DNA of 64,000 nt, from assembly GCF_900169785.1 (NCBI RefSeq), contig NZ_FWER01000006.1, positions 88,047 to 152,046 on the forward strand. The letters run 5' to 3'. Origin of the DNA: Rhizobium sullae (GTDB lineage Bacteria; Pseudomonadota; Alphaproteobacteria; Rhizobiales; Rhizobiaceae). The notes under the pieces are model-generated. The model did not search any database and was not told where the DNA came from. It worked only from the letters and a program-made list of their open reading frames with translations. Below, one piece after another: positions 42,896-51,878 of this stretch. Numbering within the stretch: position 1 is the first letter of the stretch; each line of letters starts with the position of its first letter. A program made the translations under genes and the position numbers.

Positions 42896-42935
42896 TTTTA
42901 ACGACTTTTTAACGACGACATCTTTTTGACATCTT
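42896..42935 (+). promoter_or_regulatory. Helically phased direct repeats upstream of exoX-like gene
   Basis: TTTTAACGAC occurs at 42896-42905 and 42907-42916, and GACATCTT at 42917-42924 and 42928-42935. Both pairs have an 11-base period, so all copies lie on one face of the helix. Tandem direct repeats of one helical turn are typical binding sites of OmpR/PhoB-type response regulators, and the ExoS-ChvI system that controls exo genes is of that type. The assignment is inference. Confidence 0.5.
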
Positions 42936-43079
42936 GTCTGTTGAAGTTCCAAGGGGCGCATTAAGCATGACAACACTGCATCGAGGAACCAAGTTATCTC
43001 CGACCGTGCGCAGTATTGCGCGACGATAGAAAACGGCCAGGGTTCAAAATGCGCATCGTGAGGCGGGATGGGGGAGTTC

Positions 43080-43313
43080 ATGTACGCACCCAAGGTGTTT
43101 GTTTCGATGGCCGCCGTGCTCATCGCCTTCTTTTGCGCGATGTTATGGACGCAAGACTCCGTCCTCAGCGCGTTTGCCGATAGCCTTTTATGCGCTGTCC
43201 TGATCCAGATGGGCTATTTTCTCGGTGTCCTGTTTCTGGTCTGGCACGAGGACATGTCCAGGCCTGCTCGCGCCCTTGATATTCCGGGCAAAGCGGTCGG
43301 CCCCCGATCCTGA
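43080..43313 (+). CDS. exoX: ExoX/SyrA-type exopolysaccharide production repressor
   Basis: A 77-residue membrane protein beginning MYAPKVFVSMAAVLIAFF, with a second hydrophobic segment LLCAVLIQMGYFLGVLFLVW and a charged tail. The start residues and the LCAVLIQ-GYF--VLFLVW motif match the ExoX/PsiA/SyrA family, which lowers exopolysaccharide synthesis post-translationally by acting on ExoY. I choose ATG 43080 by family length; ATG 43068 is an alternative. It is divergent from the eroded exoY-like gene. Confidence 0.8.
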   Translation: MYAPKVFVSMAAVLIAFFCAMLWTQDSVLSAFADSLLCAVLIQMGYFLGVLFLVWHEDMSRPARALDIPGKAVGPRS

Positions 43314-43528
43314 TGCGGGACCCTCATTGTCTCCGAGCAGCTCAAGGTGTGTGATTGTCCAGATCGGTCGAGGGGTGATGTGTTATCCGCTTTACCGTGA
43401 CGAAAATCTGCTGCGCTTTGCACGCTGCACAATTGACTCCGTTGCTCACCGGTAAGATGAAGGAGAATGGTTCATGCGTGGTGGCGGGCAAGGCCCAGCG
43501 TACACGGTTGGCGTGAGATGAAAGCCGG

Positions 43529-44677
43529 ATGAGCAGATTTTTTGTCGACGCCATTGTCGTAGGCGCAGGCGTCATCGGCCTGGCGGTTGCCCGCAAGCTC
43601 GCGCTTTGCGGCCTTGAAACCATCATTCTCGAGCGCTCGAACGCAATCGGCACAGAAACCTCGTCCAGGAACTCCGAAGTTATCCACGCTGGTCTTTATT
43701 ACCCGCAGGGTTCGCTTAAGGCGACGGCCTGCGTCGAGGGCCGGGCGGCGCTTTACGACTACTGTGCCCGTCGCGGCGTGGAAGCGCGACGCGTAGGCAA
43801 GATCCTACTTGCAGCAAGCCCCGAGGAATTGCCCAAGCTTGAAGCGATCGCCGCTGCGGCCAAGCGCAATGGCGTTTTGGATCTCGTTCCACTCTCACCG
43901 AGCGACGTCGCCAACCTTGAACCGGAGCTGCATTGCGCTGGCGCGCTGTTTTCGCCATCGACGGGCATCATCGACAGTCACGGTTACATGCAGGCGCTGC
44001 GCGACGATTTCGAAACCGCCGGCGGCATGCTCGCCTTCAACACGCCGGCTGCGGCAATCACGTGCGGTGGCGCGAAGATCGGCCTGACCACGGGCGGAGC
44101 AGAGCCGGCCGAAATTGAGGCGAGCTTCGTGGTCAATGCCGCCGGCCACGGCGCCCCCGGCCTTGCAGCGAGGACGGCAGGGCTTTCCCGCAAGATGGTG
44201 CCGTCACAATGGTACGCCAAGGGCAACTACTTTTCGCTTTCCGGGCGTCAGCCCTTTGCGCACCTCGTCTACCCAATGCCCGACCATGCCGGCCTTGGGG
44301 TCCACGCAACGGTCGACCTCAACGGGCGCTGCCGTTTCGGACCCGATGTCGAATGGGTCGATGAGAACCATTCGCTCGATGTTTCTGCCTCCCGCGCGGA
44401 ACAGTTTTACGGTGCGATCCGCCGCTATTGGCCAGGTTTGCGCGACGGCGCCCTGCAGCCGGATTATGCCGGGATAAGGCCGAAGCTTCACAACGCAACC
44501 ATGCCGATGCCGGACTTCCGCATTGACGTGCCGCACCTGCATGGTGTCAAAGGCTTGGTCAACCTGTTCGGGATCGAAAGCCCCGGCCTGACGGGATCGC
44601 TTGCGATCGCGGATATGGTTGCGGTCGCGCTTGGAGTTGCAAGCAACAAAGAAGCGCCGACCCCTTCGCAACTTTGA
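43529..44677 (+). CDS. FAD-dependent oxidoreductase, L-2-hydroxyglutarate oxidase (LhgO)-like
   Basis: A 382-residue DAO-family flavoprotein. The FAD-binding site AIVVGAGVIGLAVARKLA starts the protein, and SSRNSEVIHAGLYYPQGSLKA is the hallmark of LhgO/YgaF-type 2-hydroxyglutarate oxidases or dehydrogenases. The C-terminal GIRPKLH and GIESPGLTGSLAIADMV close the FAD site. It probably oxidises L-2-hydroxyglutarate or a similar 2-hydroxyacid, passing electrons to the quinone pool. No close operon partner is seen. Confidence 0.85.
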   Translation: MSRFFVDAIVVGAGVIGLAVARKLALCGLETIILERSNAIGTETSSRNSEVIHAGLYYPQGSLKATACVEGRAALYDYCARRGVEARRVGKILLAASPEELPKLEAIAAAAKRNGVLDLVPLSPSDVANLEPELHCAGALFSPSTGIIDSHGYMQALRDDFETAGGMLAFNTPAAAITCGGAKIGLTTGGAEPAEIEASFVVNAAGHGAPGLAARTAGLSRKMVPSQWYAKGNYFSLSGRQPFAHLVYPMPDHAGLGVHATVDLNGRCRFGPDVEWVDENHSLDVSASRAEQFYGAIRRYWPGLRDGALQPDYAGIRPKLHNATMPMPDFRIDVPHLHGVKGLVNLFGIESPGLTGSLAIADMVAVALGVASNKEAPTPSQL

Positions 44678-45185
44678 TCGCTAAGCGGTTCTCGTGCTCT
44701 ATTTGCCTGAAAGAAGTTTACACGCGGCCGTGTTTAGCGCGCGGAGGGAGCGGTATCTCTTCCACCCGAAGACCCACTGTAGGTGCCTTGGCGATAAATG
44801 CCGGAAATGATCATTATCGGAATTCCGATCCTTCCGACGCGTCATATCGAAAATTTCCGAGTACACCGTCGCAAGTATTATTAACTTCATACTAGTAATG
44901 TAACTATCTTTACACGCAATGATCGTAGCCAATATTGATTAAATTCCCCGTTTCAATCATACTAAAATGGTGCATTTTTAGATATACATAACGTGATTGA
45001 ATACTATTTCAAACTTATGATAGTAAATAAATACCGCAAGAACTTCAAAACCAAGCTACCGCATCTTTCGTGAGAGTCATTGGGATTTTTAATCCGAAAT
45101 CTTCGTGACTCCACACCAGCATGCTCTTTTGCATTAAATGCATTGCAACATATCGCACCATAGCTAACATTGTGACGGGGCCGCA
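44678..45185. other. AT-rich intergenic region with a 14-base palindrome
   Basis: About 508 bases without a convincing gene. The right half (44880-45060) is very AT-rich. The perfect palindrome ATCGGAATTCCGAT lies at 44816-44829, flanked by ATGATCAT. The promoter of the GMC oxidoreductase should lie here. Short open frames on both strands have no protein-like composition. Confidence 0.45.
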
Positions 45186-46808
45186 ATGATTTCAGGACGT
45201 ATTGATGACATGCCAGGTGACATCGATGTCCTCATCGTCGGATCCGGACCCGTCGGCCTCACCCTTGCCAAAGAGCTTCGGCAGGCCGACAAGCGCGTGC
45301 TCGTTGTTGAGTCGGGCGGGTTAGACCCATCTGCGGCTTCGAATGAACTCGCGGGCGCTTTAATCCTGGAGCCCGCCACCCACGACGACGTCCGCATCTG
45401 CGTCTCGCGCCAATTCGGCGGAACAAGCAACCTTTGGACCGGGCGATGCCTTCCCTTTGATCCGATCGACTTTGAAGATCGATTTCCCGATGGGCGGTGG
45501 CCCATTTCCTATGACGAGATACGACCGTTCTACGACCGTGCTGTTGAATACGCCAACTGCGGCCAGGGGTTCGTCGATAAAGCACCACTTGCGTCGGTAG
45601 ACGCCCGTTTCGAACTAACGCACCTTGAACGTTACAGTCGTGATCCGAAACTGTTTCGCGCGAGCCTTCAGCAATTCAGCAAGGATAGGGGACTGACAAT
45701 CCTCCTGAACACCACTGTCGTGGATCTGGTCCTGACGGAAAACAGCAGCGTCAGCCATGTCGTGGCCCGTCACAAAAACGGTCTTGCCTATCGCATTTCA
45801 TGCAAACTCGTGGTTCTTGCCTCAGGTGGGCTGGAAGCGGCGAGACTTCTGCTCAACATCCAGCGGCGTCACCCGCTGATGTTTGGGGGGCCTCATGGAG
45901 CGCTCGGCCGTTACTACATGGGCCATCTTTTCGGGCATATTGCTGCGCTCAGATTTTCGAACAGACCGGCCGAGGCACTTTTCGACTTCCACCGGGACGA
46001 AACAGGCGCATATGTGCGCAGACGCATCGTGCCGAGCGATATGCTCATCAACCAGCATCATTTACCAAATGTGGCGTTCTGGCCCGACGTGCCGACCCTT
46101 TCAGATCCGCAGCATGAAAGTGCCTTTTTGTCCGCCGCTTACCTTGCCTTGAGCTTTCGTCCACTCGGACGGTTCCTCACGCCTGAAGTCATCCGCCGGC
46201 ATCATGCAAGCCGTCTTGATGCAATCGCCGGCCATCTCAAGAACCTCGCCGCTAACCCGACCGAGATTGTCAGGCAGCTACCAGGCTATCTGCGCAATCG
46301 CTACGGGCGAAGCGCCAGGAAGCCTGGCTTCTTCATCAATAACAGCCGTCGGACGTACAGGCTCGCTTTCCATGCCGAACATTTCCCAGACAGGCAAAGC
46401 CACGTGCGTTTGTCTGACAGTGTCGATGCTTTCTTCGTGCCGCGGCTGACGATCGACATGCGCGTGCCTGACGAGAATATCCGTGCACTCGTTCGGACCC
46501 ATCGAGTCCTGAATGACTGGCTCGAAAAAAATGACCTGGGTCAACTCGATCTGAATCGTAGTGACGATACGCTTGCAAGCGCCATCGCTACGCGCATCCG
46601 CCACGGCACGCATCAGATTGGGCTGACGCGCATGGGAACGAACCGCAACGACGCCGTCGTCGACGCGAACTTGAAGATCTTCGATCTTGCTAACGCATAT
46701 ATTGCGAGTTCTTCTGTCTTTCCGACGTCGAGCCAGGCCAACCCAACATTGACAGCAATCGCCCTTGCAATTCGCCTCGCGCAGCACATCATCCAGCCGG
46801 CGCCCTAG
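45186..46808 (+). CDS. GMC-family FAD-dependent oxidoreductase
   Basis: A flavoprotein of 540 residues. The FAD site is VLIVGSGPVGLTLAKEL, and the substrate-domain entry has VSRQFGGTSNLWTGRC. The C-terminal GMC_oxred_C motif is GTHQIGLTRMG...SSVFPTSSQANPTLT with the conserved His. GMC enzymes oxidise alcohols, sugars and polyols; a sugar or glycoside alcohol is likely near a polysaccharide locus, by inference only. ATG 45186 is given; ATG 45210 is possible. No signal peptide is seen. Confidence 0.85.
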   Translation: MISGRIDDMPGDIDVLIVGSGPVGLTLAKELRQADKRVLVVESGGLDPSAASNELAGALILEPATHDDVRICVSRQFGGTSNLWTGRCLPFDPIDFEDRFPDGRWPISYDEIRPFYDRAVEYANCGQGFVDKAPLASVDARFELTHLERYSRDPKLFRASLQQFSKDRGLTILLNTTVVDLVLTENSSVSHVVARHKNGLAYRISCKLVVLASGGLEAARLLLNIQRRHPLMFGGPHGALGRYYMGHLFGHIAALRFSNRPAEALFDFHRDETGAYVRRRIVPSDMLINQHHLPNVAFWPDVPTLSDPQHESAFLSAAYLALSFRPLGRFLTPEVIRRHHASRLDAIAGHLKNLAANPTEIVRQLPGYLRNRYGRSARKPGFFINNSRRTYRLAFHAEHFPDRQSHVRLSDSVDAFFVPRLTIDMRVPDENIRALVRTHRVLNDWLEKNDLGQLDLNRSDDTLASAIATRIRHGTHQIGLTRMGTNRNDAVVDANLKIFDLANAYIASSSVFPTSSQANPTLTAIALAIRLAQHIIQPAP

Positions 46809-46901
46809 GTTTCCCTTCTGGTGCATACCTCCGAAGCCTAAAGGGGTTTCATTTGCGAACTTCGACTTTGTCGATTGCCGAGAGGAGTTTCAACTAGCCT
46901 C

Positions 46902-46931
46902 GGTGGGGCAGCTTAAGGTGGGGCAGCTTAA
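46902..46931 (+). repeat. Perfect 15-base tandem duplication
   Basis: GGTGGGGCAGCTTAA occurs twice back-to-back (46902-46916, 46917-46931), followed by GGT. It lies in the 250-base gap before the next flavoprotein. The exact identity of the two copies suggests a recent slippage event; a role in control is possible but unsupported. Confidence 0.7.
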
Positions 46932-47058
46932 GGTTCCGATTGATCTCCATAAATCTTATAGATTATTTTACTGCGACGGCGCCAAAATATCGGCTAGGCC
47001 GAGCCACAAAGATGCGTCAAGCTCCTCCCAAATCTCGAACCCAGTTGGATCAGCAGCA

Positions 47059-48474
47059 GTGACGAAAAACGAAACGGATAGCGTCAAAAGACCCGCCGTT
47101 GCCATTGTCGGCGGCGGCTTTTCCGGTGCGGGTGTCGCCTATCACCTGGTAAAAGCCATGCCGGACACGTTGCCGCGGATCATCGTCTTCGAACCACGCT
47201 GGGAAATCGGCCGCGGACTTGCCTATGATACGCAAGATCCGGCCCACCGCATCAACGTCCCTGCTGCGCGCATGAGCCTGCTGCCCGATCTGCCGGAAGA
47301 TTTTCTCGATTGGGTGGTGGAAAATGACGCCGTTGCCGACGACCGGGAAGCGTTGTGGCTGAATGGCAATCTCTTCCCGCAGCGGCACCTCTTCGGCGCA
47401 TATGTCGCCGCGCGGCTGCGCCCAATTGTCTTAAGCGGTGCGGTGCAGCACAAAAAAGCGATCGTAACAAAGGTCTCGTCCGGTTCGGACGGCTGGTTGA
47501 TAACGGATAGCAATGACGAGGACACGCGCGCCGATTTTCTTGTGATCGCGACAAGCCATCCCGCGCCCTCAGCACCGCGCAGCCTTTCCGCCGCATTGGC
47601 CGGTCACCCGCGCTTTGTTGCCGATTCGACGCGACCCGGCGCACTCGATATCATTCGCCCGGACGACCGGGTCCTCATCGTCGGCAACGGGCTGACATCT
47701 GCCGATATCACCGCATCGCTGACGCGCAGCGGGCATCATGGACCGATTACCTCGATTTCCCGCCGCGGCCTTCGTTCGCGCGGCCACCCACCCTGCCCGC
47801 AGGAACCGTTCGGCGATTTCCTTTCCGCTCCGGCCGCAAGTGCTGCTGCACTCCTCCGGAACGTTCGTAAAGCGATCGATCAGGCAGCCGAAATCGGCGA
47901 AAGCTGGCACGCGGTCATCGATCAGGTGCGCAGCGACGGCCATGAGATCTGGCGCAATCTGCCGGTCGCCGAACGGTGCCGCATCGTCCGCCACTTGCGG
48001 CCTTACTGGGATGTCCATCGCTTCCGCGTTGCGCCGCAGGTTGAGGCCGTTCTTGAAAGCGCCATTGCCGAAGGGCGGCTCGAGGTTCTTGCCGCTTCCG
48101 TTGCAAGCGTCAAAGTCGACGGCGAGGCGATCGATGTGTTGCTTCGCCGGCGAACCGGCGAGCATGTCGAAAAACGCTTCGACGCTGTGGTCGTGACCAC
48201 AGGTCCCAGTCATGGCGGTATTCTCGAAAGCCAGCAATGGCTGCATACGCTCAATCAGAGCGGTTGTGTTCAGCTCGATCCGACCGGCCTTGGCATCGCC
48301 TGCAATGAGAGTTCGGAAGCAGTCGGCAAGGACGGTCTATCGAACGCGTCCCTATTGATTTCGGGTCCGCTTGCGCGCGGCACGTTCGGTGAACTGATGG
48401 GTCTACCGCAGGTGACGGACCATGCAGTCTTCGTTGCTGCCGAACTTGTAAGAAAACTTAACATGTTCAGGTAG
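47059..48474 (+). CDS. FAD/NAD(P)-binding oxidoreductase (NAD_binding_9 type)
   Basis: A 471-residue flavoprotein read from GTG 47059. It begins just before VAIVGGGFSGAGVAYHLV and carries the PRIIVFEPRWEIGRGLAY and RINVPAARMSLLPD segments typical of the NAD_binding_9 (YdhS/HpnW-like) family. A second dinucleotide site is RVLIVGNGLTSADITASLTRSG. The frame is open to 46765, but the upstream 98 codons have no family character and run through a tandem duplication. Function is unknown; relatives act with amino acid or polyketide oxidation. The start is uncertain. Confidence 0.75.
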   Translation: MTKNETDSVKRPAVAIVGGGFSGAGVAYHLVKAMPDTLPRIIVFEPRWEIGRGLAYDTQDPAHRINVPAARMSLLPDLPEDFLDWVVENDAVADDREALWLNGNLFPQRHLFGAYVAARLRPIVLSGAVQHKKAIVTKVSSGSDGWLITDSNDEDTRADFLVIATSHPAPSAPRSLSAALAGHPRFVADSTRPGALDIIRPDDRVLIVGNGLTSADITASLTRSGHHGPITSISRRGLRSRGHPPCPQEPFGDFLSAPAASAAALLRNVRKAIDQAAEIGESWHAVIDQVRSDGHEIWRNLPVAERCRIVRHLRPYWDVHRFRVAPQVEAVLESAIAEGRLEVLAASVASVKVDGEAIDVLLRRRTGEHVEKRFDAVVVTTGPSHGGILESQQWLHTLNQSGCVQLDPTGLGIACNESSEAVGKDGLSNASLLISGPLARGTFGELMGLPQVTDHAVFVAAELVRKLNMFR

Positions 48475-48620
48475 CTCACTTTTGCTGGGAATTCGATGAT
48501 TGACTAGGACCAAAGTCTGGCCGCTCCTCAGGCTTCAGTCCGATTTCCTCTCCGGAAAATATGATGCATGTTCCGCGTGACCTGAAGCGCACTGTTCGGT
48601 ATGCCGCGCGACAGGTTAAG

Positions 48621-48650
48621 GGCTTTCCTAGTCCGCCGACTAGGGAGGCC
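48621..48650 (+). terminator. 13-base-pair hairpin, terminator or structured RNA
   Basis: As plus-strand RNA, GGCTTTCCTAGTC (48621-48633) and GACTAGGGAGGCC (48638-48650) pair fully (11 Watson-Crick and 2 G-U pairs) around a CGCC tetraloop. The wobbles are only favourable in this orientation. CCCCTTTATAT follows, a weak T-tract. It lies 147 bases after the flavoprotein stop and probably ends that transcript. Confidence 0.55.
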
Positions 48651-49417
48651 CCTTTATATGCCATGCTCGCCGCCTGGGCCGTCTGGCGTGTTCATGGAGC
48701 GGAATCACGCTTATCATAGAAGAGCTTTCAAAGCGTTGTCTTCAACACCGGCGAGCGCCTGGTTATGCAACTGCCGCCAGATTGGCTGATCGTTCCGATC
48801 AGAGCTGTGGCTTCACCTCGCCATCATATGTCCCTTCATCACGTCTTCATGATCGATGTCCCATATGTGGACGGCGCAAATGCATCCGTCTGCCGCGTCT
48901 GTCCGATTGCCGCGATTTCGATGATCGCCATCCCGCTCGGGGATTGTGAGAATCAAAGGTGGCATGCTCACCTTCCGTGTTCCTTCCAAAATGCCTTTCC
49001 TGGGTCGTCCGCGGAAACGACGAGAGAAGGGCTTTCTGTCTTTCAAGTCGGTCGATAAGGCGTCCGCCCGCTGGAACTGGCCTCTGCCGGCTCTGCAACT
49101 TTCGTCAGAAAGCAGCGTTCGGCGCTTTCGGAGAGGCGAACGGGCGGCATCAGCCGACCCGGCGATGCCGAAGTTCGGCGGCTCAAAGATCATTTGGGCC
49201 TTGTCAAGCACGTCGTACCGGATCGACATCTTCACCATGGTCAAGCCATTGGGATACGACGTAACCCATGACGTCAAAGACGAACTGGTGGCAATTGCTG
49301 CCGAATTGCGCAAGTCTTTGCCGCAGCGACGTACGTTTCTCGGACGTTAGGCTCGATTGCAAAGTAGCAGTCACCTCGAACACTCATGTTGCGCTTGCGC
49401 TTGCGACATTAAATCTC

Positions 49418-49430
49418 TGTAATTATTACA
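49418..49430. promoter_or_regulatory. Palindrome TGTAATTATTACA upstream of degP
   Basis: A perfect 13-base palindrome in AT-rich sequence, 221 bases before the degP start. Operator candidate; no regulator can be named. Confidence 0.3.
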
Positions 49431-49651
49431 TTTTTGAAATGAAACCGTAAGGACATTTAATTTGTAAACACGGCCCGGTCGGAGCATATCTCTCCAAGAC
49501 GCCAATTCTTGAGGCCGGCGATATGCACCGGATGTCTTGATGGTTTTCCTAAGAAGACGAAAGAACTGGCGCCATGTTTCGCCCGACGCCCGCGTTCCCC
49601 GCATGGAACTAAGACGCCGCCATGCAGCATTTCCGCAAGGGACTTTTCGCC

Positions 49652-51148
49652 ATGTCAACGATCCTCTCCAAGCATCGCACCGCAGCGCTGATCGGCGCAG
49701 CTTTTATCGCAGTCACAGTCGCCCTGCCGTTTGCCATCAACGCATCCAACGCCGTCGCCGGTCCGGCCGGAATCAATGGGGCGCTTGCCTCCAGCGGCTC
49801 TTTCGCCTCAGTCGTCGATGCCGACAAGCCTGCTGTCGTTACCATCACCACGACGGTGAAAGCCGACGCCAGCGCCGGCGACGACCAATCTCCGATGGAC
49901 GAGCAATTCCGGCAGTTCTTCGAGCAGCAAGGCATACCGTTTCCGAAGCAGGTGCCACAGCACCAGCAGGGCGAGCGCGCCATGGCGCTTGGCTCCGGCT
50001 TCATCATCAGTCCAGATGGCGTCATCGTTACCAACAATCACGTGATCGACAATGCTTTGGACATAAAGGTGACACTGGATGACGGCACGGAGCTTCCGGC
50101 CAAGCTGGTCGGTACCGATGCGAAGTCCGATGTCGCCGTTTTGAAGATCGAGGCTCCGAAACCGCTTGCAACGATCGCCTGGGGCGATTCCGACCAGTTG
50201 AAGCTCGGCGACCAAATCCTGGCTATCGGCAATCCCTTCGGCATCGGCACGACGGTGACGGCCGGTATCGTATCGGCGCGCGGCCGCGATCTGCACAGCG
50301 GTCCTTATGACGATTTCATCCAGATCGACGCGCCGATCAACCGCGGCAATTCCGGCGGTCCGTTGGTTGATCGCGATGGCAACGTCGTCGGCATGAATAC
50401 GGCCATCTATTCGCCGAATGGCGGCAGCGTGGGCGTCGGTTTTGCCATCCCGTCCGACGAAGCCAGGGCGATCGTCGCAAAGCTTCAGAAGGACGGTTCG
50501 ATCGCGCATGGCTATCTCGGCGTGCAGATCCAGGCAGTCACCAAGGATGTTGCCGATGCCGTTGGGCTCAGCGCCGCGCAGGGTGCCCTCGTCACAGCCG
50601 TAAGCGGCGCAACTCCGGCCGCACGCGCCGCTGTCAAGACGGGCGATATCATCACCGCTGTCGGACGCGAAACCGTGAAAACGCCGAAGGATCTCTCGCG
50701 TCTTGTCGCCGACATGTCGCCAGGCGCCAGAGAGACGCTCACCGTCTGGCGCGACGGCCAGAGCACCGAGCTCACCGTCACGATCGGCGGCAACGACACA
50801 GGCGAGAAGGAGGCAACCACTGGGGAAAGCAGCGGCAGAACACAAGCCGGTCCGGGCATCGGGATTGCTCTTGCCGATCTGACGCCACATACCCGCGAGG
50901 AATTGAACCTGCCGAGAAGCGTCACGGGCGCGGTTGTCGCCAGCGTCAACCCAGGCAAACCGGCAGCCGAAGCAGGCATTCAAACGGGCGATGTCATCGT
51001 TTCGGTCAACGACAAGACCGTGCAAAATGCAGGCGATGTGAAGAACGCCGTTACCAACGCTGCAAGATCCGGCCGCAAGTCGGTGCTTCTGCTTGTCGAA
51101 CGCGGCGGCAACAAGATCTTCGTTGCCGTGCCATTCGCGGCTGCCTGA
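49652..51148 (+). CDS. degP: DegP/HtrA-family periplasmic serine protease
   Basis: A 498-residue Do-family protease and chaperone. A signal peptide follows the chosen ATG 49652 (AALIGAAFIAVTVALPFAINASNAVAG). The catalytic triad is visible: His in VTNNHVID, Asp in DAKSDVAVLKIE and Ser in INRGNSGGPL. Two PDZ domains follow (about 280-370 starting GYLGVQIQAV, and 400-495 with GIGIALADLTPH). It degrades misfolded envelope proteins, and this may matter during heavy polysaccharide export. ATG 49622 would add ten residues without a ribosome site. Confidence 0.92.
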   Translation: MSTILSKHRTAALIGAAFIAVTVALPFAINASNAVAGPAGINGALASSGSFASVVDADKPAVVTITTTVKADASAGDDQSPMDEQFRQFFEQQGIPFPKQVPQHQQGERAMALGSGFIISPDGVIVTNNHVIDNALDIKVTLDDGTELPAKLVGTDAKSDVAVLKIEAPKPLATIAWGDSDQLKLGDQILAIGNPFGIGTTVTAGIVSARGRDLHSGPYDDFIQIDAPINRGNSGGPLVDRDGNVVGMNTAIYSPNGGSVGVGFAIPSDEARAIVAKLQKDGSIAHGYLGVQIQAVTKDVADAVGLSAAQGALVTAVSGATPAARAAVKTGDIITAVGRETVKTPKDLSRLVADMSPGARETLTVWRDGQSTELTVTIGGNDTGEKEATTGESSGRTQAGPGIGIALADLTPHTREELNLPRSVTGAVVASVNPGKPAAEAGIQTGDVIVSVNDKTVQNAGDVKNAVTNAARSGRKSVLLLVERGGNKIFVAVPFAAA

Positions 51149-51170
51149 CGCGGGACGCCCGGGCCACTAT

Positions 51171-51199
51171 CGCCCCCGCTTCCACCGGATGCGGGGGCG
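51171..51199 (+). terminator. Rho-independent-like terminator after degP
   Basis: A perfect 9-base-pair GC stem (CGCCCCCGC, 51171-51179, and GCGGGGGCG, 51191-51199) with an 11-base loop lies 23 bases after the degP stop. Only TTG follows, so it may rely on stem stability. It also separates degP from the convergent toxin remnant. Confidence 0.6.
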
Positions 51200-51222
51200 T
51201 TGCCGCTTGGTGGTGTGCGCTT

Positions 51223-51495
51223 CTATCGATTCTCACGCGGATGCCAAAACCGCAAGACATAGATGACCGGCAGTTGGATTTCATAGCGGAGCTCGTAGTG
51301 GCCAACGAGAATGCGGCGGCCCCGCGGATCGAACGCCTCGAGCCGCTCACCAAGGCGCGGCTGTTCGAGCAGGCGTGTCGGTGTAGCGGTTGGTGATTGC
51401 ACGGTCCGGGCCGCCGCTTGTCGATTGACCGGGGCGAGAAAGTCCTAGAGGCGGGCGAGATCTGAGACCGCTTTGCTCGTCCACTTGAGCTCCAT
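51223..51495 (-). pseudogene. ParE/RelE-type toxin pseudogene (in-frame amber codon)
   Basis: Minus-strand reading from ATG 51495 gives MELKWTSKAVSDLARL, then TAG at codon 17 (51445-51447), then DFLAPVNRQAAARTVQS and, to the end at 51223, ERLEAFDPRGRR, ILVGHYELRYEIQ and YVLRFWHPRENR. This is a full-length RelE/ParE toxin of the plasmid stabilisation family whose conserved Tyr codon became TAG. It follows the broken antitoxin with the usual start/stop proximity. Confidence 0.8.
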
Positions 51496-51755
51496 TCACC
51501 GAGGCAACGAAATCGGCGTCGCTGTCGAGGCTATCAGCCCAGGCCTGGACGGACTGATGGTCGATGGCGTTGCCGTTGTCGACGTCGGTCAGCGCCTCCA
51601 GCGTCAAACGCCGACGCTCCTCATCCTGGTCAATCCATGCGGTCAGGGCTTGCTAGACGATCCAGCCACGCGAACGTTCAAGCCGCGCCGCGAGTTGATC
51701 AACCTTTTGCGCAAGCGGAAGCGGCACATGCGCGGTCAGCACTTTAGTTTTCCAT
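51494..51755 (-). pseudogene. ParD/RHH-type antitoxin pseudogene (frameshift plus amber codon)
   Basis: Behind GAGGAG at a normal distance, ATG 51755 reads only MEN then TAA. With one A removed from the following A-run the frame becomes M-E-T-K-V-L-T and continues AHVPLPLAQKVDQLAARLER SRGWIV, an amber TAG (51653-51655), then QALTAWIDQDEERRRLTLEA. This is a ribbon-helix-helix antitoxin whose family normally has Lys at the amber position. No stop appears where the toxin begins. The end given is approximate. Confidence 0.75.
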
Positions 51756-51878
51756 CGAAAACTCCTCGTCAAGCGCCGTTAATCACAGCGATTAATTCTG
51801 ATTATGTCCATCCGTTTGCAGGCTGCTGTTGTCGCACATAGGCCAATGTCGAGGCGCAGCACTTATCGACATACACGA

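Larger units (their letters stand above)
42645..43079. other. Divergent control region between the exoY-like and exoX-like genes
   Basis: These 435 AT-rich bases contain no gene. They include an inverted repeat CGCTAC-N5-GTAGCG (42725-42741) and a set of helically phased direct repeats (42896-42935), each listed or discussed separately. Confidence 0.5.
48475..49651. other. 1.2 kb region with no convincing gene
   Basis: Open frames of up to 166 codons exist on both strands (for example 48946-49350 plus and 48813-49313 minus), but they are low-complexity, overlap each other and show no family motif. I call none. The region holds a strong plus-strand hairpin (48621-48650) and, near degP, the palindrome TGTAATTATTACA (49418-49430). 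It may be an old insertion or degraded gene. Confidence 0.45.

Noticed and set aside
44816..44829. Palindrome ATCGGAATTCCGAT as a named regulator site
   Set aside because: A single short palindrome with no second copy in the window; no regulator can be assigned.
48946..49350. 134-codon plus-strand frame considered as a hypothetical gene
   Set aside because: No recognisable motif, poor ribosome site, and a competing 166-codon frame on the opposite strand; neither is convincing.
49808..51025. Minus-strand frame of 405 codons opposite degP
   Set aside because: Shadow of the protease gene; no recognisable protein character.
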